Assembly (NCBI GenBank): GCA_002454165.1
Contig: DKIG01000006.1
Coordinates: 93,878 to 138,671 of the forward strand
Origin: Gammaproteobacteria bacterium UBA6724
Lineage (GTDB): Bacteria > Pseudomonadota > Gammaproteobacteria > Pseudomonadales > Azotimanducaceae
Direction: 5' to 3'
DNA: 44,794 bases
Part shown: piece by piece, positions 9,832-18,632 of the stretch
Layout: every line of letters starts with the position of its first letter
Position numbering within the stretch: the first letter of the stretch is position 1
Notes under the pieces: generated by a model
Seen by the model: the letters and a program-made list of their open reading frames with translations, nothing else
Told to the model about the DNA's origin: nothing
Databases searched by the model: none
Position numbers and translations under genes: made by a program

Positions 9832-10200
9832 ATGACAGTGAAAACCCTGAGCACTCAAACAGACCGAAAGGATCACCGACCCGAGCCTGAGCGGGATCTT
9901 CTGGTGCTTGAAAGGCAGGCGGAACCAGTAACAAAAAAACCGCCCCTGTATAGTGTCATCCTGCTCAATGATGACTACACGCCTATGGAATTTGTGGTAA
10001 AAGTGTTGGAGATATTCTTCGCTATGCACCGGGACCAGGCAACGCAAATCATGTTAGCAGTACATACCACCGGCTCCGCGCCCTGTGGTGTTTTTACCAG
10101 AGACATAGCTGAAACCAAGTCGGTCCAGATCAATCAGTATGCGCAGGACAATCAACACCCGCTTGTCTCGGAAATTGAAGCGATAGATGATGAAGATTAA
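9832..10200 (+). CDS. clpS: ClpS adaptor for the ClpAP protease
   Basis: ClpS binds destabilising N-terminal residues (N-degrons: Leu, Phe, Tyr, Trp) and hands the proteins to ClpAP. The core LYSVILLNDDYTPMEFVV is diagnostic, with Asn-Asp and Met positions lining the N-degron pocket, and the C-terminal half keeps the CGVFTRDIAETK element. The frame is open to a GTG at 9808, but the GAGGAG there lies only one base upstream. I therefore favour the ATG at 9832 (122 residues), although its ribosome-binding site is weak. clpA follows 17 bp downstream on the same strand, the usual clpS-clpA operon. Together with aat in the same window it forms a bacterial N-degron pathway. Confidence 0.93.
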   Translation: MTVKTLSTQTDRKDHRPEPERDLLVLERQAEPVTKKPPLYSVILLNDDYTPMEFVVKVLEIFFAMHRDQATQIMLAVHTTGSAPCGVFTRDIAETKSVQINQYAQDNQHPLVSEIEAIDDED

Positions 10201-10217
10201 ATTGGAAGAATAACAAT

Positions 10218-12485
10218 ATGTTAGGAAGAGAACTTAAAGTAACGCTTAACCTTTCTTTCCGGGATGCCAGGAAAAAGCGGCATGAATTACTGAGCGTTGA
10301 ACATCTGCTGCTTGCCCTGTTGAACAATGCTTCAGCCGTCAAGGTACTTAATGCCTGTGATGCGGATCTGGAGAAACTACGCCATGACCTGGAACACTTT
10401 ATAGATAAGACCACGCCGCTGCTTTCTGCTCGGATAGAGAACCAGGACACCGAGCCAACGATTGGCTTCCAGCGAGTCCTGCAGCGAGCGGTCTTCCATG
10501 TTCAGTCCAGCAATCGGGATGAAGTGGACGGTGCCAGCGTGCTGGTTGCCATCTACAGCGAACAGGAAAGTCACGCCGTCTATCTGCTAAAAGAGCAAGG
10601 CATAGAGCGGATTGATCTGGTCAACTACATAGCCCACGGAGTCAGCAGGAGTGGCGTGGTAGAAGGTGACCAGCGAGAAGAATTGCTTGAAACTGGTGCG
10701 GACGGGGAGGAGAGTGAAGCCACCCCGCTGGATCTCTACACCACCAATCTCAATGAACAGGCGAAAGACGGCGGCATTGATCCACTAGTAGGCAGGGTCA
10801 ATGAGGTGGAAAGAATCATGCAAACCCTGTCCCGGCGGCGCAAAAACAATCCCCTGCTGGTGGGTGAAGCCGGAGTCGGCAAGACGGCTATTGCTGAGGG
10901 GCTGGCAAAGATGATTGTAGAAGGCAAGGTCCCGGATGTTATTAAAGACAGCAGAGTCTATGCCCTTGACCTTGGTGCCCTCCTGGCGGGAACAAAATAC
11001 CGCGGCGACTTTGAACGGCGTCTAAAAGGGCTACTCAACCAACTCAAAAGCGAGCCTGGACAGGTACTGTTTATTGATGAAATTCACACCGTCATAGGCG
11101 CCGGCTCGGCTTCCGGTGGCGTGATGGATGCGTCCAATTTGCTCAAGCCGCTACTTGCTTCTGGTGCAATTCGTTGCATAGGCTCTACTACCTACAAGGA
11201 ATATCGGGGTATCTTTGACAAGGACCATGCCCTGTCCAGGAGATTCCAAAAAATTGATGTGGACGAGCCGAGCGTTGAAGACACCTACGCCATATTGAAA
11301 GGTCTCAAGCCCGGTTATGAGGAACACCATCAGGTGAAGTACACGGACCGGGCAATTCGGGCGGCGGCAGAATTGTCCAATCGGTACATCAACGATCGCA
11401 AGTTGCCTGACAAGGCAATTGATGTCATTGATGAGGCGGGTGCTTATCAAAGACTGCAACCACCCCATCGTCGCAAGAAGCAAATAACTGTCAGTGATGT
11501 TGAACGGATGGTTGCCAAGATAGCGCGGATACCGTCCAAGAATGTATCCAGTTCGGACAAGAACACATTGAAAGACCTTGAAGCCAATTTGAAACTGGTC
11601 ATCTTTGGTCAGGACGAGGCAATCAAACGTCTGTCCAGTGCTATCAGGCTTGCCCGTGCTGGTCTGCGGGAGGAGGGTAAGCCCATTGGTGCCTACCTCC
11701 TGTCTGGTCCGACGGGTGTGGGCAAGACCGAGATTTGCCGGCAACTCGCCAATATTATGGGCATAGAACTGGTGCGCTTTGACATGTCCGAATATATGGA
11801 GCGGCATACCGTGTCCCGCCTGATCGGCTCGCCGCCCGGCTATGTTGGCTATGACCAGGGTGGTCTGCTGACCGAGGCGGTGACCAAGCATCCCCATTGC
11901 GTCCTGCTACTGGACGAGATTGAGAAGGCACACCCGGAAGTTTTCAACCTCTTGTTACAGGTGTTTGACCACGGCACCCTGACGGACAACAGTGGTCGCA
12001 AGGCGGATTTCCGCAACATCATCATTGCCATGACGACCAATGCGGGGGCGATGGAAATGAGCCGCAGTTCCATCGGCTTTACCACCCAGGATCATTCAAC
12101 GGATGGCATGGAAGTGATTAAGAAAATGTTTGCACCAGAGTTTCGCAATCGGCTGGATGCCATCATTCAATTTAATGCGCTGTCCAAAGATGTGATTAAG
12201 ACGGTGGTAGACAAATTCCTGGTGGAAATCCAAGTGCAACTTGATGCCAAAAAAGTGCAGTTGGAGATAGATGAGACTGCACGCGCCTGGCTTGCTGAGC
12301 ATGGTTACGACGAGAAGATGGGAGCAAGGCCCATGCAACTGCTGATCCAGGACAAGATCAAAAAGGAACTTGCCGAAGATATTCTGTTCGGCAAGTTGGC
12401 ACATGGCGGCGGGGTAGTTCGGGTTCTGGTCCGAGACGGTGATTTAGTATTGGATATTGATGCACCGGTAAAAGCGACAGTCTAA
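10218..12485 (+). CDS. clpA: ClpA, AAA+ unfoldase of the ClpAP protease
   Basis: ClpA is the ATP-driven hexameric unfoldase that feeds substrates, including ClpS-delivered N-degron proteins, to the ClpP peptidase. The 755 residues show the N-terminal Clp repeat domain (about 1-140), a first AAA+ module with Walker A GEAGVGKT near residue 216 and Walker B VLFIDEIHT, and a second module with Walker A GPTGVGKT near residue 496 and Walker B VLLLDEIEKAHPEV. The long coiled-coil middle domain of ClpB is absent, which separates it from the disaggregase. The family IGL-type loop for ClpP docking corresponds to RSSIGFTTQDHS. clpP itself is not in this window. Confidence 0.97.
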   Translation: MLGRELKVTLNLSFRDARKKRHELLSVEHLLLALLNNASAVKVLNACDADLEKLRHDLEHFIDKTTPLLSARIENQDTEPTIGFQRVLQRAVFHVQSSNRDEVDGASVLVAIYSEQESHAVYLLKEQGIERIDLVNYIAHGVSRSGVVEGDQREELLETGADGEESEATPLDLYTTNLNEQAKDGGIDPLVGRVNEVERIMQTLSRRRKNNPLLVGEAGVGKTAIAEGLAKMIVEGKVPDVIKDSRVYALDLGALLAGTKYRGDFERRLKGLLNQLKSEPGQVLFIDEIHTVIGAGSASGGVMDASNLLKPLLASGAIRCIGSTTYKEYRGIFDKDHALSRRFQKIDVDEPSVEDTYAILKGLKPGYEEHHQVKYTDRAIRAAAELSNRYINDRKLPDKAIDVIDEAGAYQRLQPPHRRKKQITVSDVERMVAKIARIPSKNVSSSDKNTLKDLEANLKLVIFGQDEAIKRLSSAIRLARAGLREEGKPIGAYLLSGPTGVGKTEICRQLANIMGIELVRFDMSEYMERHTVSRLIGSPPGYVGYDQGGLLTEAVTKHPHCVLLLDEIEKAHPEVFNLLLQVFDHGTLTDNSGRKADFRNIIIAMTTNAGAMEMSRSSIGFTTQDHSTDGMEVIKKMFAPEFRNRLDAIIQFNALSKDVIKTVVDKFLVEIQVQLDAKKVQLEIDETARAWLAEHGYDEKMGARPMQLLIQDKIKKELAEDILFGKLAHGGGVVRVLVRDGDLVLDIDAPVKATV

Positions 12486-12534
12486 TAATGTCGGTGTAGT
12501 GGTTGCTCCCCCTCAGCCCCTAGCATGGCTCAAC

Positions 12535-12750
12535 TCACTCTCTAAATATGATGCGCCCCTTGGACAGATCATAGGGGGTAAGTTCCACCTTCACTTTGTC
12601 ACCGGTCAATATTTTGATGTAATGTTTACGCATCTTCCCGCTGATGTGTGCGGTGACGGTGTGCCCATTTTCCAATTCAACACGGAACATGGTGTTCGGC
12701 AGAGTATCAACCACCATACCGGACATCTCTATCTGTTCTTCTTTTGCCAT
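12535..12750 (-). CDS. infA: Translation initiation factor IF-1
   Basis: IF-1 is a 71-residue OB-fold protein that binds the A site of the 30S subunit during initiation. The family signature MAKEEQIEMSGMVVDTLPNT at the start and the later KMRKHYIKILTGDKVKVELTPYDLSKGRI region are directly visible, and the length is exactly that expected. It converges with clpA and lies between clpA and aat, as in pseudomonads, where ate normally separates it from aat; here only 86 bp separate infA and aat. It would be highly expressed, but no promoter could be assigned with confidence. Confidence 0.97.
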   Translation of the reverse strand: MAKEEQIEMSGMVVDTLPNTMFRVELENGHTVTAHISGKMRKHYIKILTGDKVKVELTPYDLSKGRIIFRE

Positions 12751-12836
12751 GTATTTCCTCAGTCCTTAGCTAATCATAAAATAGCGTGCATTCTGCCTGA
12801 AATAACCCTTGAAATGAAACCCTTTAACCGGGGGCA

Positions 12837-13538
12837 TTAGGGGACCAATTCCATCTCCTTGAGCCGGGTCCAGTCAATCTCCGGGCTTGTCGGCAAAGAT
12901 TGCTGTAGCAGTTGCATAAAATCATTGCGCGACATCAGGGAAGCACCCAGGGTTTTTAGATGCGGGTTGGGAAGCTGGCAGTCCACCAGCGGGCTATCAA
13001 AGGAAGCCATGAGTCGCATCAGCCAGGCAAAGGCAATTTTTGAGGCGTCCGTCACATGATGAAACATGGACTCGCCAAAAAATAGATTACCGAGGCAGAC
13101 ACCATAGAGCCCGCCCACCAGTTTGCCTGCCATGTAACATTCCACCGAATGGGCATATCCCGCTTCGTGGAGTTTGATATAGGCGCTAGCCATTTCGGCA
13201 GTAATCCAGGTGTCCCGCCCGCCGACACGATGCCGGCAGGCTTCAATGACGGCGACAAAGTCGGTATCAATCTGTATCTTGTAATCCTGTTTCTTTATAC
13301 GCTTGGCGAGGTTTCTGCTCGGCTTGAAGGTGTCAGGGCAGATTACGCAGCGAGGGTCTGGCGACCACCAGAGGATGGGTTGCCCCGCTTCATACCAGGG
13401 GAAGATGCCGCGCCGATAAGCCTCAACAAGTCGGGATACGGACAGATCTCCGCCGACGGCAAGCAAGCCGTTAGGCTGGGCTTCGCTGGCATCCGGGAAG
13501 TCAATGCACTGGTTATCCAGCAGGGCAAGATCTTGCAT
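12837..13538 (-). CDS. aat: Leucyl/phenylalanyl-tRNA--protein transferase
   Basis: Aat transfers Leu or Phe from aminoacyl-tRNA to proteins with N-terminal Arg or Lys, creating N-degrons read by ClpS. The signature PNGLLAVGGDLSVSRLVEAY, the GIFPWYE motif and the WWSPDPRCV segment identify it, and the GNFT-like catalytic core is represented by YGVCLGNLFFGESMFH. The frame opens at 13556, but I prefer the ATG at 13538. It has AGG at suitable spacing and gives 233 residues with a leader of the same length as in E. coli. It is encoded close to clpS and clpA, its downstream partners. The related leucyl-transferase gene ate is missing from its usual place. Confidence 0.93.
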   Translation of the reverse strand: MQDLALLDNQCIDFPDASEAQPNGLLAVGGDLSVSRLVEAYRRGIFPWYEAGQPILWWSPDPRCVICPDTFKPSRNLAKRIKKQDYKIQIDTDFVAVIEACRHRVGGRDTWITAEMASAYIKLHEAGYAHSVECYMAGKLVGGLYGVCLGNLFFGESMFHHVTDASKIAFAWLMRLMASFDSPLVDCQLPNPHLKTLGASLMSRNDFMQLLQQSLPTSPEIDWTRLKEMELVP

Positions 13539-13619
13539 CAGGGACCTGCACTGCATGCGCTCGGGCTCATTTTAGAAGGGCTATTTCTAGAATACCTATA
13601 ACCAGAAGAGCTACGCACG

Positions 13620-14567
13620 CTACTGAGGGTCAATCTCATCCAGGAATTTTTCAGCATCAAGCGCCGCCATGCAACCGAAGCCAGCGGAGGTCACCGCCTG
13701 CCGATACACCGGATCGGCAACATCACCCGCCGCGAAGACCCCCGGTATGCTGGTTGCCGTGCAGTTGCCTTCCAGACCTGATTGCGTAGAGATGTAGCCC
13801 TTGTTCATAACAAGTTGATCCGCAAAGATTTCGGTGTTGGGCTTATGTCCTATGGCGATAAAGACACCGCTTAAATCACATTCGGTGACGGCATGGGTCT
13901 TGACATGTTTGATACGCATCCCGGTCACACCCATGTCATCGCCTATGACTTCATCCAGCCTGTGCTCCCAGTGAATCCTGATCTTGTCCTTGGCAAATAC
14001 CCGTTGCTGGAGCATCTTCTCACCGCGAAATTTGTCACGCCTGTGAACGAGGCTCACTTCCGAGGCAATGTTAGCGAGATAGAGAGCTTCTTCCAATGCG
14101 GTATTCCCGCCGCCAATCACCGCTACCTTTTGTTGTTTGTAGAAAAATCCGTCACAGGTAGCGCAGGCACTGACCCCCTTGCCTTTGAATCTTTCTTCCG
14201 ATGTCAGACCGAGATACTGTGCTGAAGCACCGGTGGCAATAATCAATGCCTCGGCAGTATAGACGGTATCGTTACCATGAAGATGGAAGGGACGCTGCGA
14301 GAGGTCGGCGGTGTGGATATGGTCATAGATCACCGCCGTGTCAAACCGTTCCGCATGCGCTTGCATCCTGAGCATCAAATCAGGTCCCTGCAAACCTTCC
14401 ACATCACCGGGCCAATTATCAACATCCGTGGTTGTGTTGAGCTGTCCACCGGTTTCAATGCCCGTGATGAGGACCGGCTGCAAATTCGCTCTTGCTGCAT
14501 AGACTGCCGCGGCAAATCCTGCTGGACCTGAACCCAGGATCAATAGCCGATGATGGACTTCTTTCAT
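13620..14567 (-). CDS. trxB: Thioredoxin reductase
   Basis: This is an FAD-containing NADPH:thioredoxin disulfide oxidoreductase of 315 residues in the low-molecular-weight bacterial class. The FAD dinucleotide fold appears as ILGSGPAGFAAAVYAARA at the N-terminus. The redox-active pair is in ACATCDG near residue 137, and the NADPH fold is VIGGGNTALEEALYLA. The C-terminal FAD segment GVFAAGDVADPVYRQAVTSA completes the enzyme. Its start overlaps the stop of the upstream PA4642-family gene by 4 bp (ATGA), so the two are translationally coupled. The gene order trxB next to aat and ftsK agrees with the pseudomonad arrangement. Confidence 0.96.
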   Translation of the reverse strand: MKEVHHRLLILGSGPAGFAAAVYAARANLQPVLITGIETGGQLNTTTDVDNWPGDVEGLQGPDLMLRMQAHAERFDTAVIYDHIHTADLSQRPFHLHGNDTVYTAEALIIATGASAQYLGLTSEERFKGKGVSACATCDGFFYKQQKVAVIGGGNTALEEALYLANIASEVSLVHRRDKFRGEKMLQQRVFAKDKIRIHWEHRLDEVIGDDMGVTGMRIKHVKTHAVTECDLSGVFIAIGHKPNTEIFADQLVMNKGYISTQSGLEGNCTATSIPGVFAAGDVADPVYRQAVTSAGFGCMAALDAEKFLDEIDPQ

Positions 14568-14869
14568 GGTGATAACTTCTTTCGTGCCGAGATGAATGGG
14601 GCTGCATGACGATGTCTGTCAATAATCTGCCAGAGAGTCCTGCCTTGTTTGTCGCGGGCATCCAGATTTCTTTTTGCTTCGGTAAAAAATACTAGAAACC
14701 GTTCAAAATCTTCCGGGCGCATGCCGCGATAGGCTTTAAGTAGCACATGAAAATCGGCAAGCTCGCTTGCTCCTTCATCTGCTTCTTTAACATAGTGCTG
14801 CAGTTCAAGAAAACTCTTGACCCGGTGATCATCCCAGATCTCGTCTGTGACTTGGGAAGGTTTTGCCAT
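14564..14869 (-). CDS. PA4642-family conserved protein
   Basis: This is a small cytoplasmic protein of 101 residues without signal peptide or membrane segment. Its LLKAYRGMRPEDFERFLVFF core and RDKQGRTLWQIIDRHRHAAPFI tail resemble, from memory, the PA4642 family of conserved gammaproteobacterial proteins, whose function is unknown. The sequence is rich in charged helices and ends with a Lys-rich tail. It is translationally coupled to trxB by an ATGA overlap, suggesting co-regulation. That context hints at redox or housekeeping work but does not define a role. Confidence 0.75.
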   Translation of the reverse strand: MAKPSQVTDEIWDDHRVKSFLELQHYVKEADEGASELADFHVLLKAYRGMRPEDFERFLVFFTEAKRNLDARDKQGRTLWQIIDRHRHAAPFISARKKLSP

Positions 14870-14919
14870 AACTTGCGCCTCCGGGGCGATTCTACACCAG
14901 GGTACCCGTGAAGAATTAA

Positions 14920-14952
14920 CATATTCCTTACCACATATTCCTCACCACATAG
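14920..14952. repeat. Short 14-bp tandem repeat
   Basis: Two near-identical 14-base copies (catattcctTacca at 14920-14933 and catattcctCacca at 14934-14947) are followed by the first four bases of a third. They lie in the roughly 270-bp space between the divergent PA4642-family gene and ftsK. No function can be assigned; the repeat could be a slippage product or overlap a promoter. Confidence 0.5.
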
Positions 14953-15034
14953 AAGCTGTCTGTCAAAGCCAGGTTGGTGCGCCGCCGTCTTGATTGAACT
15001 CGTTACACCCAGCATGACACAGTCACCCACAGCC

Positions 15035-15068
15035 TTCTGCCATTCTCACTTGCGTGAGAATGGCAGAA
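15035..15068. repeat. Perfect 15-bp inverted repeat (hairpin) upstream of ftsK
   Basis: The arms at 15035-15049 and 15054-15068 are exact reverse complements of 15 bases (TTCTGCCATTCTCAC on the left) around a four-base loop TTGC. A G-run and a moderately T-rich stretch follow. There is no plus-strand gene upstream for it to terminate, so it resembles a dispersed intergenic palindromic repeat more than a terminator. It lies inside the over-extended reading frame of ftsK and supports the downstream start. Confidence 0.7.
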
Positions 15069-15140
15069 AGGGCAAGATTTGTTTGTGTTTTGTTGGTAAA
15101 AAAGCACTTTCCCGATTGGCAGGCATTCAAGGCAAGGAAG

Positions 15141-17483
15141 ATGAAAGCAAGGATCAAGGCACTTTCGCAAGACGACCAGCGGATTCAAGCGCAACTCGCA
15201 TCCAGATTGCGAGAGGGTGCCTTTATTGCTCTAGTCGGTCTCGCCCTCTATCTCATTCTTGCCCTGACAACATTTAACCCCATGGACCCGGGTTGGACCT
15301 ATACCGGCGCAGGGCAAGCGGGCAAGGCGACTAATCTGGTGGGCTCCAGTGGCGCCTGGGTGGCTGATGTACTGCTCTTCTTCTTTGGTTTTTTGTCTTA
15401 CCTCTTCCCGATGATGCTGGCGCACCAGGCATGGGAAATTTTCCGCGAATCGGAAGTTGAGAGCAGATTCAACCTCTCCATCCTAGTGTTCAAGATCGTT
15501 GGTTTGATGCTCACCATTCTCGCCGGTGCGGCAATATCAACGATGCACTTTTCCGACCTGGGCACGGATCTAGGTTTCCGTGAGGGTAGCGGCGGAATGC
15601 TCGGTGCCTGGTTAAAGGGCTTGCTGGTGCCGGTTCTCTCAGGTACGGGCACAACCCTGGTACTGAGTGCCATGTTCCTGTTTGGCTTGACCGCCTTCCT
15701 TGATATTTCCTGGCTCCGGATCATGGATAGCCTGGGCCGCCTGGCGATAGTAGCGACTGGTCATTTGACGCAGAGCATCCACCGTTTAGTTGTCAAGTGG
15801 CAGGAAAAGGCAGAGATCAGGAAGACCTCAGGGCAACGGCGCGAAATGCTTGAGAAGCATGTGGAGAAAACACGACATAGGGTGGCACCAGCCATAGAGG
15901 CGCCCGCGTCGCCCAAAAAAGAAGTCAGCCGGCGGGTCCAGAAGGAGTCCCAAGGCAGCCTGTTCAAGGTTGATGCCATTGATGACCTGCCGGCACTGCA
16001 TCTGTTGGACGATCAGTCGGATAGTTCCCGCGGCTATTCAGCTGATGATCTTGAAGCCATGTCTCGAGTCCTGGAGTTGAAACTGAGAGACTACGGCGTA
16101 GAAGCAGAAGTTGTTGCCGTCTTTCCCGGACCCGTAATCACCCGGTTTGAGATACAACCCGCAGCAGGGATTCAGGTCTCCCGCATTACCAGGTTGGTCA
16201 AGGACATTGCCCGGTCCCTAGCGGTGGTCAGCGTGCGAGTCGTGGAGGTCATTCCGGGCAAGTCGGTGGTCGGCATAGAGATTCCGAATGTGGACCGGAA
16301 AATAGTCAAGATGAGCGAGGTATTGAAGTCCCGGGTCTATGACCTTGCTGTCTCCCCACTCTCACTTGCCCTGGGGCAGGACATATCCGGGGCACCACTG
16401 GTGGCAGACCTGATGAAGATGCCGCACCTGCTGGTAGCCGGAACCACGGGATCAGGTAAATCGGTCGGCTTGAACGCCATGATTCTGTCCATACTCTTCA
16501 AGGCGTCTCCGGAAAATGTCAGGATGATTATGATTGATCCCAAGATGCTGGAACTGGCTGTTTACGAAGGCATCCCGCATCTCTTGACACCGGTCGTCAC
16601 GGATATGAAGGACGCCGCCAACGCCCTCCGCTGGTGCGTGGCAGAGATGGAACGCCGATATCGTCTGATGTCTTCGCTGGGAGTTAGAAATATTGCCGGG
16701 TTCAATCGTAAGATTGAAGAGGGTGCCAAAAATAACGAGCCTATTGTTGATCCCTTCTGGAAACCAGAACCCATGATTGATGAGGCTGAACAGACCGCGC
16801 CCATGCTTGATACCCTGCCATTTATCGTCGTCATCATTGATGAATTCGCCGACATGATCATGATTGTCGGTAAAAAGGTTGAGGAGTTGATCGTGCGTAT
16901 CGCGCAAAAGGCGAGGGCGTCTGGTATTCATTTGATTCTTGCCACCCAGCGTCCATCCGTAGATGTCATCACTGGACTCATCAAGGCAAATGTGCCGACC
17001 AGGATCGCCTTCCAGGTGTCATCAAAAATTGATTCAAGGACCATCCTTGACCAGGGCGGTGCAGAACAACTATTGGGACATGGCGACATGCTGTATCTAC
17101 CGGCCGGCTCACCTCTGCCGCAACGGGTGCACGGTGCTTTCGTGAGCGATGATGAAGTGCATCGCGTGGTAAATAGTTGGAAAAAACTTGCAGAACCCAA
17201 CTATCTCAACTCGGTATTGGAGGGCGTCACCGAGAAAGAGATGCTGCCAGGTTCTGGCACGAGTCTGGATACTGATACGGACGAGGAGGACCCCCTCTAT
17301 GATGAAGCCGTCAGATATGTCATTGAATCACGGCGAGCATCAATTTCATCAGTTCAGAGAAAACTGCGGATTGGTTACAACCGCGCCGCGCGGATGATTG
17401 AGACGATGGAAGTTGCCGGGGTGGTCAGTCCTATGAGCAATAATGGCTCAAGAGAGGTGCTCGCCAATGCGCCAGCGGAATAA
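15141..17483 (+). CDS. ftsK: DNA translocase FtsK
   Basis: FtsK pumps chromosome ends through the closing septum and activates XerCD recombination at dif. The 780-residue product has an N-terminal membrane domain with about four helices (the first is EGAFIALVGLALYLILALTT), a short basic linker, and the RecA-like motor. The motor has Walker A GTTGSGKS near residue 434 and Walker B FIVVIIDEFADMIM. A C-terminal winged-helix gamma domain (ASISSVQRKLRIGYNRAARM) would read KOPS sequences. The linker is far shorter than in E. coli FtsK (about 1330 residues). The frame is open from 15054, but the first 29 codons cross a perfect hairpin, so I start at the ATG at 15141. The lolA start overlaps its end. 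Confidence 0.95.
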   Translation: MKARIKALSQDDQRIQAQLASRLREGAFIALVGLALYLILALTTFNPMDPGWTYTGAGQAGKATNLVGSSGAWVADVLLFFFGFLSYLFPMMLAHQAWEIFRESEVESRFNLSILVFKIVGLMLTILAGAAISTMHFSDLGTDLGFREGSGGMLGAWLKGLLVPVLSGTGTTLVLSAMFLFGLTAFLDISWLRIMDSLGRLAIVATGHLTQSIHRLVVKWQEKAEIRKTSGQRREMLEKHVEKTRHRVAPAIEAPASPKKEVSRRVQKESQGSLFKVDAIDDLPALHLLDDQSDSSRGYSADDLEAMSRVLELKLRDYGVEAEVVAVFPGPVITRFEIQPAAGIQVSRITRLVKDIARSLAVVSVRVVEVIPGKSVVGIEIPNVDRKIVKMSEVLKSRVYDLAVSPLSLALGQDISGAPLVADLMKMPHLLVAGTTGSGKSVGLNAMILSILFKASPENVRMIMIDPKMLELAVYEGIPHLLTPVVTDMKDAANALRWCVAEMERRYRLMSSLGVRNIAGFNRKIEEGAKNNEPIVDPFWKPEPMIDEAEQTAPMLDTLPFIVVIIDEFADMIMIVGKKVEELIVRIAQKARASGIHLILATQRPSVDVITGLIKANVPTRIAFQVSSKIDSRTILDQGGAEQLLGHGDMLYLPAGSPLPQRVHGAFVSDDEVHRVVNSWKKLAEPNYLNSVLEGVTEKEMLPGSGTSLDTDTDEEDPLYDEAVRYVIESRRASISSVQRKLRIGYNRAARMIETMEVAGVVSPMSNNGSREVLANAPAE

Positions 17484-18162
17484 ACCCCGCGTCGTTCGGC
17501 GTATTATTTGTCTGCTATTCCTTGCGGGCATCCAGCAGAGTCTCGCCGAAGCCCCTGACCCCGCCCAGGTCCTTGCCGAAATGCTGGGGAAATTTGAGGC
17601 GATTCACGCCAAATTTATTCAAAAAAAAGTGCAACGGACACTCGGGGAGGCGACTAATGAGGAGACTCAGTCTGGCGAGTTCTGGTTGCAAAAGCCTGAT
17701 AGATTCCGGGTGGAGACGGGACCGCCCCTCAGCCAGACAGTTGTTTCCGATGGCGCCAATCTATGGACTCATGACCGAGACCTGGAACAGGTCATCATTA
17801 GCGATCTTGAAGCCGATCTTATCCGGCTACCGATATTGTTGCTTGGTGGCAAGGCCAAGGATCTAGCAGCGGTTTTTTCGGTTGCCCGTCATCCGAGTGG
17901 GAGTGAATATAGAAGTGAAGATAGGAGTGGCGATGAGGCGCGTAATCTCTTCCTGCTGACTCCCTATGATGACCAGGGCATCCTCACCTCGGTTGCCATT
18001 GTTTTTGTACATTCAATTCCTGAGACTATTATCCTGGAAGACGCCATGCAGCAACGTACTCTTATTGAACTGTCCAATGTTAACTTGACCCCTGAGTTCA
18101 CCGGCACAGAATTCCTGTTTGAAACTTCTGAGCCTGTTGATGTCATAGATGACCGGCATTGA
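17467..18162 (+). CDS. lolA: Outer-membrane lipoprotein carrier LolA
   Basis: LolA is the periplasmic chaperone that carries lipoproteins from LolCDE to LolB. The 231-residue precursor starts with a basic stretch (MRQRNKPRVVRR) and a hydrophobic signal peptide probably cleaved after SLAEA. The mature part has the family features FEAIHAKFIQKKVQRTLGEA, GEFWLQKPDRFRVETG and DGANLWTHDRDLEQV. The ATG at 17467 has an AGAGG site nine bases upstream and lies within the last codons of ftsK, giving a coupled ftsK-lolA unit. In pseudomonads rarA follows lolA; here crcB follows directly. Confidence 0.92.
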   Translation: MRQRNKPRVVRRIICLLFLAGIQQSLAEAPDPAQVLAEMLGKFEAIHAKFIQKKVQRTLGEATNEETQSGEFWLQKPDRFRVETGPPLSQTVVSDGANLWTHDRDLEQVIISDLEADLIRLPILLLGGKAKDLAAVFSVARHPSGSEYRSEDRSGDEARNLFLLTPYDDQGILTSVAIVFVHSIPETIILEDAMQQRTLIELSNVNLTPEFTGTEFLFETSEPVDVIDDRH

Positions 18163-18180
18163 TCGGTGCAATAAACCGGC

Positions 18181-18582
18181 ATGACAACAAATATCACTCT
18201 GCTTTTCGCCGTCGCCATGGGCGGTGCCCTTGGTGCTCTTGTCCGGTACGGCCTGGCTCTCGCGTTTCAGAATTTCCTCTGGCAGAGTGTTTTCTGGCGC
18301 GGTTTTCCCGTTGATACCTTCATCGTGAACCTTGTCGGCTCCTTCCTGGCAGGCGTCTGCTTTGTCTTGATGCTGGAGCGGGGACTGGTACCGGAGGTCT
18401 GGCGCGCGCTGGTGCTGGTGGGCTTCCTCGGTGCCTTCACCACCTTCTCCGCATTTTCCATTCAGACTATTAACCTGATTCAGGAGGGCAGATTGACGGT
18501 GGCTACTACTTACATTGTCGGTAGCCTCCTCTTCTGCCTGGTTGGTGCCTTTCTCGGCATCCTCCTTGCCAGACAGTTTTAG
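18181..18582 (+). CDS. crcB: Fluoride channel CrcB/Fluc
   Basis: This is a dual-topology fluoride exporter of 133 residues with four membrane helices. The family marks are GGALGALVRYGLA near the start, the pore motif NLVGSFLAGV with its conserved Asn, and GFLGAFTTFSAFS with the central sodium-site and phenylalanine-track residues. It lies 18 bp after lolA on the same strand, and serS follows about 50 bp later. No fluoride riboswitch is recognisable upstream, so it is probably expressed from the ftsK-lolA transcript or a local promoter. Confidence 0.93.
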   Translation: MTTNITLLFAVAMGGALGALVRYGLALAFQNFLWQSVFWRGFPVDTFIVNLVGSFLAGVCFVLMLERGLVPEVWRALVLVGFLGAFTTFSAFSIQTINLIQEGRLTVATTYIVGSLLFCLVGAFLGILLARQF

Positions 18583-18632
18583 CGCATCTTCTCTGGTAAA
18601 ATGCCGCCGCTTTACACCCGGGAAACCTGACT

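Noticed and set aside
11151..11897. 248-codon open frame on the minus strand inside clpA
   Set aside because: It is antisense to conserved ClpA motifs, and its translation has no recognisable domain.
15035..15068. Intrinsic terminator
   Set aside because: The stem is perfect, but there is no gene upstream on the plus strand and no clean T-run directly after it.
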